Part shown: one piece after another, positions 7,898 to 17,100 of the stretch
Layout of the letters: the number at the start of each line of letters is the position of its first letter
Numbering within the stretch: position 1 is the first letter of the stretch
Assembly: GCF_049670895.1 (NCBI RefSeq)
Contig: NZ_CP187170.1
Direction: 5' to 3' (one strand)
DNA: 64,000 bases
Origin: Pasteurella sp049670895
GTDB lineage: Bacteria; Pseudomonadota; Gammaproteobacteria; Enterobacterales; Pasteurellaceae
Program-made: the position numbers and the translations under genes
The notes under the pieces: model-generated
Seen by the model: only the letters and a program-made list of their open reading frames with translations
The model's database searches: none
What the model was told of the DNA's origin: nothing

Positions 7898-10708
7898 ATG
7901 TTTTCTCAACAGCGTCAATTTAAATTAAATTTAATCAGTATTTCTCTTTTATCGGCGTTAGCCTTACCGTCAGCCTATGCAGAAGATGCCAATGCGACCA
8001 AACAATTGAATGATGTGGTGGTAACTGGGAAAAAGAAAATTCACCGTAAAGAAAATGAGGTCACAGGTTTAGGGAAAGTCGTAAAAAATACGGATACCTT
8101 AAATAAAGAACAAATTTTAAATATTCGTGATTTAACCCGTTATGATCCTGGTATTTCGGTGGTAGAACAGGGACGAGGTGCCTCGGCGGGTTATTCTATC
8201 CGTGGGGTGGATCGAAATCGTGTTGCTCTGGTTGTGGATGGATTGCCACAAATTCAATCTTATGAAGTGCTTCGTTCATCAGGGGGCAGTGGGGCAATCA
8301 ATGAAGTGGAATATGAAAATGTTCGGGCAATTGAAATCAGTAAAGGTGCCAGTTCTGCGGAATATGGTAGTGGATCTTTAGGCGGTGCCGTTGGATTTAT
8401 CACAAAAGAGGCTCGCGATATTATCAAAGCAGGGCGTAATTGGGGTTTGCAAACGAAAACAGCCTATAGTGGTAAAAATGATCAGTTAACCAATTCTATT
8501 GCCTTTGCTGGACAATCAAATGGCTTTGAAGCATTAGCGATTTATACTCATCGAAAAGGCAAAGAATTAGAAGTTCATAAAGATGCGGGCAATCGTCAAT
8601 ATCCTGTTCAAAAAGTGTATGCTTATAACCATGAATTTGAATTATCAGCTAAATCAGGTACTCCAGTCGATAAAAAGGCTGAAAATGGTTGGTTCTTTTT
8701 GGCGGACGAATGCAGTCAATCTGTAAAATGTAAGCCTAGACGTATTGCAAAATTAACACGCGGTACGCCGACTACTCGTAGAACGGATCCGCCTTTTTCT
8801 GCTCGGGAAGAGGCTGCCTACAACTCTCAACTGCATCCGACAGAAATTATCAATGCGAATGATTACACGGGGAACGGGCGTATCAAACCGAATCCAATGG
8901 ATTATCAAACAGATTCCTTGTTATTACGAGTTGGTTACAATGTCACACCTAAGCATTATGTGGGGAGTATCCTTGAACATACTAAACAGCGTTATGATAT
9001 TCAGGATATGAGCTTACCTCGTTATTTCTTGCCTGAAGAAACCAATAAAGGGATTCTGAAATCAGGGATTGGCATATATGACAGCAATAATTTCCTAGAT
9101 GGTGCCTTCGTTTATAATTCAAATACCACCCGTGCCCCAATGGGCTTACGTTGGTCACGCACACAATTTATTGATGAGCTACATACCAAAGTACGTCGTG
9201 GTATTTTGTATCGTTATACCAATCCGAATCATGACAGCTGGGTGGATAATGCACAACTTTCTTTTGATAGACAAAAAATTACCTTAAACAACTTTGTTCA
9301 CTTGCATCATTGTGCAGAGTATCCAACGGTAGATAAACATTGTCGTGCAACCCTTGACAAACCTTGGTCATATTATCAATCCGAGCGAAATGTTTACCAA
9401 GAAACGCACAATATGGTGAAGCTCAATTTAGACAAAACCATCAAAATGGGCATGGTGAAATGGAATGTTGGTTTACTGGCTGGGCTGAATAAGTTTAGTT
9501 CTTCTTTAAGTCGCGGTGATTATTTCCATGAATATTCTGAGCCAAATTGGGATTCAAAAACGATTCAGCCACCTGATTCAACTGCCAAAGTGCATGTGTA
9601 TGAAAAATCCCCTCGCATTATCACAGAACAATATTGTGATTGGGAGAAACCGACGGGACTTTCCGACTGTTCTACACGTCATATTAAAGGGCATAATACG
9701 TTTGCGGCCTTACGCCAACATTTCTCAATCGGTAAATATGTAGATTTGGGGCTGGGGACACGTTATGACATTCATAAAATGCATTCACAAGACAGTTGGA
9801 CGGGCTCTGGAAATTACCGCACTTGGTCTTGGAATGCAGGTTTGGTGGTGAAGCCAACCCAGTATATGTCGCTCTCTTATCGTGTTTCTACGGGTTTTAG
9901 GGTACCAAGTTTCCAAGAATTATTTGGTTATCGTATTCCAGGCTTCCAAAAGGGTGTTGATGATGATGTGCAATACGTCAGTAAATTAGATCCTGAAAAA
10001 GCCTTCAATCAGGAGATCGGTATTAACTTCCGTGGCGATTTTGGTTCATTTGAAACCAGTTTCTTTAAAAATGATTACAGTAATATGATTAGTATTGCTT
10101 CTCGTTTGGAAAAAGGGTCTGCTGGAAGTCGTGGTTATCATAATACACAGGAAATTCAATTAACGGGGATGAATGTCTTGGCGAAAATTGACTGGAACGG
10201 TATTGTGGATTTGGTGCCTGAAGGGATTTATACCTCTTTCGCTTATAATCAAATTAAGCCGAAAAAAGTGAAAAATAATCCGAGATTTACGCATATCCGT
10301 AGTCCATTATTAGATTCCATACAACCAGCCCGCTATATTATTGGTTTAGGCTATGATCAGCCAGAAGATAAATGGGGCGTGTTAGGCACCATGACCTATT
10401 CGAAAGGGAAAAGCAACGATGAGCTACTAGGAACCGTTGAGCATGGTAAGGCGGTTTATGATCTTAAATCCACCAAAAAACGCACCAAACCTTGGCGTAT
10501 TTATGATCTCGTGGGTTATGTGAATGTGAAAGATTTCTTAACATTACGTGCGGGGGTTTATAATGTCTTTAATACCCGTTATGTGACGTGGGAATCCGTT
10601 CGCCAATCTTCCATTAACTCATTACACGCACATAAAAATGTGGGAAATTATCAGCGTTATGCGGCACCAGGTCGTAACTTTACCTTTTCAATGGAGCTGA
10701 AGTTCTAA
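7898..10708 (+). CDS. tbpA: Transferrin-binding protein A, TonB-dependent receptor
   Basis: This 936-residue outer-membrane barrel extracts iron from transferrin and imports it using TonB energy. A signal peptide ends at AYA|ED (residue 28), followed by a TonB box (DVVVTGK, about 39-45). A plug domain follows, with IRGVDRNRVALVVDGLPQ, and then a barrel ending in a terminal phenylalanine (MELKF). The start is set at MFSQQRQF, after AAAGGA and ten bases past tbpB; the frame is open further upstream but inside tbpB. One uptake signal lies inside it (9816-9824). No tonB-exbB-exbD genes are next to it, unlike the Actinobacillus pleuropneumoniae arrangement I recall, so energy must come from a copy elsewhere. 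Confidence 0.95.
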   Translation: MFSQQRQFKLNLISISLLSALALPSAYAEDANATKQLNDVVVTGKKKIHRKENEVTGLGKVVKNTDTLNKEQILNIRDLTRYDPGISVVEQGRGASAGYSIRGVDRNRVALVVDGLPQIQSYEVLRSSGGSGAINEVEYENVRAIEISKGASSAEYGSGSLGGAVGFITKEARDIIKAGRNWGLQTKTAYSGKNDQLTNSIAFAGQSNGFEALAIYTHRKGKELEVHKDAGNRQYPVQKVYAYNHEFELSAKSGTPVDKKAENGWFFLADECSQSVKCKPRRIAKLTRGTPTTRRTDPPFSAREEAAYNSQLHPTEIINANDYTGNGRIKPNPMDYQTDSLLLRVGYNVTPKHYVGSILEHTKQRYDIQDMSLPRYFLPEETNKGILKSGIGIYDSNNFLDGAFVYNSNTTRAPMGLRWSRTQFIDELHTKVRRGILYRYTNPNHDSWVDNAQLSFDRQKITLNNFVHLHHCAEYPTVDKHCRATLDKPWSYYQSERNVYQETHNMVKLNLDKTIKMGMVKWNVGLLAGLNKFSSSLSRGDYFHEYSEPNWDSKTIQPPDSTAKVHVYEKSPRIITEQYCDWEKPTGLSDCSTRHIKGHNTFAALRQHFSIGKYVDLGLGTRYDIHKMHSQDSWTGSGNYRTWSWNAGLVVKPTQYMSLSYRVSTGFRVPSFQELFGYRIPGFQKGVDDDVQYVSKLDPEKAFNQEIGINFRGDFGSFETSFFKNDYSNMISIASRLEKGSAGSRGYHNTQEIQLTGMNVLAKIDWNGIVDLVPEGIYTSFAYNQIKPKKVKNNPRFTHIRSPLLDSIQPARYIIGLGYDQPEDKWGVLGTMTYSKGKSNDELLGTVEHGKAVYDLKSTKKRTKPWRIYDLVGYVNVKDFLTLRAGVYNVFNTRYVTWESVRQSSINSLHAHKNVGNYQRYAAPGRNFTFSMELKF

Positions 10709-10771
10709 GTGCCTAACATGGATGATGGAAGCTAAGTAGGCAAGGTAACTTCTTGTTTCCAATCAAAAATA

Positions 10772-10803
10772 AACCTCTAGACAATGGTCTAGAGGTTTTT
10801 TAT
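10772..10803 (+). terminator. Terminator of the tbpBA operon
   Basis: AACCTCTAGAC pairs perfectly with GTCTAGAGGTT over a 4-base loop and is followed by a T-run. Confidence 0.92.
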
Positions 10804-11068
10804 TTCGACCCATTCGTTTAAGTAAACCGTACTTTCAACATGCCCCATCGTTATCATTGAACTGTAATGGTATTCTGGCTTGATTCAACATAGTCAACAT
10901 AGGTTATTAAAAAATCATGACATCTCTTAGAGAAATGATTGCCCATCTAAGAAAATAATTTGCCTAGCTAAACGTTTTGGTATTTCATCATGCAGCTGGT
11001 GGAAGAAAGAAAAAAATAGAGAAGTAGACTAGAGGATAAATAGAAGAGGGGGAGGAGGGTAAAATAAA
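10804..11068. other. Gene-free spacer between tbpA and the adhesin
   Basis: Apart from the tbpBA terminator before it and the adhesin terminators after it, I see no gene, RNA or repeat here. The gap between the two stop codons is 436 bases. Confidence 0.6.
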
Positions 11069-11124
11069 CCCCGATGGATTAAACATCGGGGGTAGAAAAA
11101 GAGGGAATAAATCTTCCCTCTTTT
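11069..11124 (-). terminator. Two tandem terminators of the adhesin gene
   Basis: Read on the minus strand, hairpin AAAAGAGGGA / TCCCTCTTTT (11097-11124) with a T-run comes first. Hairpin CCCCGATG / CATCGGGG (11069-11091) followed by TTTATTTT comes second. The pair closes the adhesin transcript. Confidence 0.85.
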
Positions 11125-11144
11125 GTTATCATCATCAATGTAGC

Positions 11145-14100
11145 TTAGAATTCAAAATTCACACCGACATTATATGACATACCAGCACCATTTGGTCCCA
11201 TTGATAAACCGGCTTTCGCTGCAACATTTTTGTTGAAACGATAACCTGTACCAACGGCCACAGCAGTTTTGCCTTTATAGCCACCCACAGCCGCACTGAC
11301 GTTCACTTTTCCGACATTATATGGTTGGAATAAGCCACTTAATGCTGCTTGAGTTGCAAAACCACTTTGCATTTCTTTGTTGAGGCGTGCAACACTTTGA
11401 TCAAGTCTAGCGATACCCGCTTTGTTGATTTCAATGTTTTTCGCATGCATTTCTAGGTTGTCAGCATTCACATTAATATTGGATTTAATGATTTGAATAT
11501 CTTTACGATTTTGCATGATATTGGTTTCATTTTTCTCAATATTGGTTTTATTGACCTGAATGTCATGGCGATTTTGTTTAATATCGCTTGTGTTTTGCTG
11601 AATATGTTGATGATTCACCGCAATATCCTGACGATTTTGTTCAATATTCGTCGTATTTTGCTGGATATGTTGATGATTCACCACAATATCATTACGATTT
11701 TGTGCAATATTCACCGTATTATTTTGAATCTGAACGTGATTGTTGTGAATATTTTGTTTATTCACCTCAATGTTTTCCATATTCACATGAATATCATGAC
11801 GATTATTCGCAATATTCGTGCTATTCGTATTGATATCTTTACGATTATCGATCACGTTGATAATTGTACGATTAATATCAGTACGATTATTTGCAATATT
11901 TTGAATATTCACATCAATATCTGAACGGTTATGTGCAATATTTTGTGTATTTACATTAATATCAGCACGGTTATTCGTAATATTTTGTGTATTCACATTA
12001 ATATCAGCACGGTTATGTGCAATATTTTGTGTGTTCACATTAATATCAGCACGGTTATGTGTAATATTTTGTGTGTTCACATTAATATCAGCACGATTAT
12101 GAGCAATATTTTGTGTATTCACATTAATATCAGCACGATTATGAGCAATATTTTGTGTATTCACATTAATATCAGCACGGTTATGAGCAATATTTTGTGT
12201 ATTCACATTAATATCAGCACGGTTATGTGCAATATTTTGTGTGTTCACATTAATATCAGCACGATTATGAGCAATATTTTGAATATTCACATTAATATCT
12301 GAACGGTTATTCGCAATATTACCAGTATTGACATTAATATCCTGACGGTTATTTGCAATATTACCAGCATTCACATTGATATCTGCACGGTTGTTGGTGA
12401 TGTTTTCAATATTGACATTAATATCATGGCGATTGCTTGCAATATTACCAGCATTGACATTGATATCCGTGCGGTTATTCGCAATATTGCTTGTATTGAT
12501 GTCAATATCGTGACGGTTGCTTACGATATTGTTGCGGTTGATATTAATATCGTGGCGGTTATCCGCAATATCTCCCGTATTACGATTGATATCGTAGCGA
12601 TTATCTCTGATATCGTTAGTATTACGGTTTATATCAGTACGGTTATCGGCAATATTCGCAATGTTACGGTCGATATCGGTACGATTATCTTTGATGTTAG
12701 CAATATTGCGATCAATATCAGTACGGTTGTCACGAATATTGAAGGTATTGCGGTTGATATCGGTGCGGTTATCTTTGATGTTAGCAATATTGCGATCAAT
12801 ATCGGTACGGTTGTCACGAATATTGAAGGTATTGCGGTTGATATCTGCACGATTATCACGAATATCGAAAGTATTGCGATTAATATCTTTACGATTGTCA
12901 TGAATATCTGCCGTATTACGGTTTATATCAGTACGGTTATCGGCAATGTTCGCAATGTTACGGTCGATATCGGTACGATTATCTTTGATGTTAGCAATAT
13001 TGCGATCAATATCGGTACGGTTGTCACGAATATTGAAGGTATTGCGGTTGATATCCGTGCGGTTATTCGCAATATTGCTTGTATTGATGTCAATATCATG
13101 ACGGTTGCTTACGATATTGTTGCGGTTGATATTAATATCGTGGCGGTTATCCGCAATATCTCCCGTATTACGATTGATATCGTAGCGATTATCTCTGATA
13201 TCGTTAGTATTACGGTTAATGTCTTTACGATTATCAGCAATATTCGCAATGTTACGGTTGATATCGGTGCGGTTATCTTTGATGTTAGCAATATTGCGAT
13301 CAATATCGGTACGGTTGTCACGAATATTGAAGGTATTGCGGTTGATATCTGCACGATTATCACGAATATCGAAAGTATTACGATTAATATCTTTACGATT
13401 GTCATGAATATCTGCCGTATTACGGTTTATGTCTTTACGGTTATCGGCAATGTTCGCAATGTTACGGTCGATGTCCGTGCGGTTATCTTTGATGTTGGCA
13501 ATATTGCGATCAATATCAGTACGGTTGTCACGAATATTGAAGGTATTGCGGTTGATATCTGCACGATTATCACGAATATCGAAAGTATTACGATTAATAT
13601 CTTTACGATTGTCATGAATATCTGCCGTATTACGGTTTATGTCTTTACGGTTATCAGCAATATTCGCAATGTTACGGTTGATATCGGTGCGGTTATCTTT
13701 GATGTTGGCAATATTGCGATCAATATCGGTACGGTTGTCACGAATATTGAAGGTATTGCGGTTGATATCTAGACGATTATCACGAATATCGAAAGTATTG
13801 CGATTAATATCTTTACGATTGTCATGAATATCTGCCGTATTACGGTTTATGTCTTTACGGTTATCAGCAATGTTCGCAATGTTACGGTCGATATCAGTAC
13901 GGTTGTCACGAATATTGAAGGTATTGCGGTTGATATCTAGACGATTATCACGAATATCGAAAGTATTGCGATTAATATCTTTGCGATTGTCATGAATATC
14001 TGCCGTATTACGATTTATGTCTTTACGGTTATCAGCAATATTCGCAATGTTACGGTTGATATCGGTACGATTATCTTTGATGTTGGCAATATTGCGATCA

Positions 14101-17100
14101 ATATCGGTACGGTTGTCACGAATATTGAAGGTATTGCGGTTGATATCTAGACGATTATCACGAATATCGAAAGTATTACGATTAATATCTTTACGATTGT
14201 CATGAATATCTGCCGTATTACGGTTTATATCAGTACGGTTATCGGCAATGTTTGCAATGTTACGGTTGATATCGGTGCGGTTATCTTTGATGTTGGCAAT
14301 ATTGCGATCAATATCGGTACGGTTGTCACGAATATTGAAGGTATTGCGGTTGATATCTAGACGATTATCACGAATATCGAAAGTATTACGATTAATATCT
14401 TTACGATTGTCATGAATATCTGCCGTATTACGGTTTATATCAGTACGGTTATCGGCAATGTTTGCAATGTTACGGTTGATATCGGTGCGGTTATCTTTGA
14501 TGTTGGCAATATTGCGATCAATATCGGTACGGTTGTCACGAATATTGAAGGTATTGCGGTTGATATCTAGACGATTATCACGAATATCGAAAGTATTACG
14601 ATTAATATCTTTACGATTGTCATGAATATCTGCCGTATTACGGTTTATATCAGTACGGTTATCGGCAATGTTTGCAATGTTACGGTTGATATCGGTGCGG
14701 TTATCTTTGATGTTGGCAATATTGCGATCAATATCGGTACGGTTGTCACGAATATTGAAGGTATTGCGGTTGATATCTGCACGATTATCACGAATATCGA
14801 AAGTATTACGATTAATATCTTTACGATTGTCATGAATATCTGCCGTATTACGGTTTATATCAGTACGGTTATCGGCAATGTTTGCAATGTTACGGTTGAT
14901 ATCGGTGCGGTTATCTTTGATGTTGGCAATATTGCGATCAATATCGGTACGATTGTCACGAATATTGAAGGTATTGCGGTTGATATCTGCACGATTATCA
15001 CGAATATCGAAAGTATTACGATTAATATCTTTACGATTGTCATGAATATCTGCCGTATTACGGTTTATGTCTTTACGGTTATCAGCAATATTCGCAATGT
15101 TACGGTCGATATCGGTACGATTGTCTTTGATGTTGGCAATATTGCGATCAATATCGGTACGGTTGTCACGAATATTGAAGGTATTGCGGTTGATATCTGC
15201 ACGGTTATCACGAATATCGAAAGTATTGCGATTAATATCTTTACGATTGTCATGAATATCTGCCGTATTACGGTTAATGTCTTTACGGTTATCGGCAATG
15301 TTCGCAATGTTACGGTTGATATCGGTACGATTATCTTTGATGTTAGCAATATTGCGATCAATATCGGTACGGTTGTCACGAATATTGAAGGTATTGCGGT
15401 TGATATCTGCACGATTATCACGAATATCGAAAGTATTGCGATTAATATCTTTACGATTGTCATGAATATCTGCCGTATTACGGTTTATGTCTTTACGGTT
15501 ATCAGCAATGTTCGCAATGTTACGGTCGATATCAGTACGGTTGTCACGAATATTGAAGGTATTGCGGTTGATATCTAGACGATTATCACGAATATCGAAA
15601 GTATTGCGATTAATATCTTTGCGATTGTCATGAATATCTGCCGTATTACGATTTATGTCTTTACGGTTATCAGCAATATTCGCAATGTTACGGTTGATAT
15701 CGGTACGATTATCTTTGATGTTGGCAATATTGCGATCAATATCGGTACGGTTGTCACGAATATTGAAGGTATTGCGGTTGATATCTAGACGATTATCACG
15801 AATATCGAAAGTATTACGATTAATATCTTTACGATTGTCATGAATATCTGCCGTATTACGGTTTATATCAGTACGGTTATCGGCAATGTTTGCAATGTTA
15901 CGGTTGATATCGGTGCGGTTATCTTTGATGTTGGCAATATTGCGATCAATATCAGTACGGTTGTCACGAATATTGAAGGTATTGCGGTTGATATCTGCAC
16001 GATTATCACGAATATCGAAAGTATTGCGATTAATATCTTTACGATTGTCATGAATATCTGCCGTATTACGGTTTATGTCTTTACGGTTATCAGCAATGTT
16101 CGCAATGTTACGGTTGATATCGGTGCGGTTATCTTTGATGTTGGCAATATTGCGATCAATATCGGTACGGTTGTCACGAATATTGAAGGTATTGCGGTTG
16201 ATATCTGCACGATTATCACGAATATCGAAAGTATTACGATTAATATCTTTACGATTGTCATGAATATCTGCCGTATTACGGTTTATATCAGTACGGTTAT
16301 CGGCAATGTTCGCAATGTTACGGTTGATATCGGTGCGGTTATCTTTGATGTTAGCAATATTGCGATCAATATCAGTACGGTTGTCACGAATATTGAAGGT
16401 ATTGCGGTTGATATCTGCACGATTATCACGAATATCGAAAGTATTACGATTAATATCTTTACGATTGTCATGAATATCTGCCGTATTACGGTTTATGTCT
16501 TTACGGTTATCAGCAATGTTCGCAATGTTACGGTTGATGTCCGTGCGGTTATCTTTGATGTTGGCAATATTGCGATCAATATCGGTACGGTTGTCACGAA
16601 TATTGAAGGTATTGCGGTTGATATCTGCACGATTATCACGAATATCGAAAGTATTGCGATTAATATCTTTACGATTGTCATGAATATCTGCCGTATTACG
16701 GTTTATGTCTTTACGGTTATCGGCAATATTCGCAATGTTACGGTTGATATCGGTACGATTATCTTTGATGTTAGCAATATTGCGATCAATATCAGTACGG
16801 TTGTCACGAATATTGAAGGTATTGCGGTTGATATCTAGACGGTTATCACGAATATCGAAAGTATTGCGATTAATATCTTTACGATTGTCATGAATATCTG
16901 CCGTATTACGGTTTATGTCTTTACGGTTATCAGCAATGTTCGCAATGTTACGGTCGATATCGGTGCGGTTATCTTTGATGTTAGCAATATTGCGATCAAT
17001 ATCAGTACGGTTGTCACGAATATTGAAGGTATTGCGGTTGATATCTGCACGATTATCACGAATATCGAAAGTATTACGATTAATATCTTTACGATTGTCA

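Noticed and set aside
12426..13772. Long + strand open frames (up to 448 codons) over the adhesin repeats, and similar ones at 14622-15578, 15840-16838 and others
   Set aside because: They are antisense readings of a 21-bp codon-repeat pattern. They lack ribosome sites, begin and end with the repeat units, and give low-complexity I/V/N/T-rich proteins.
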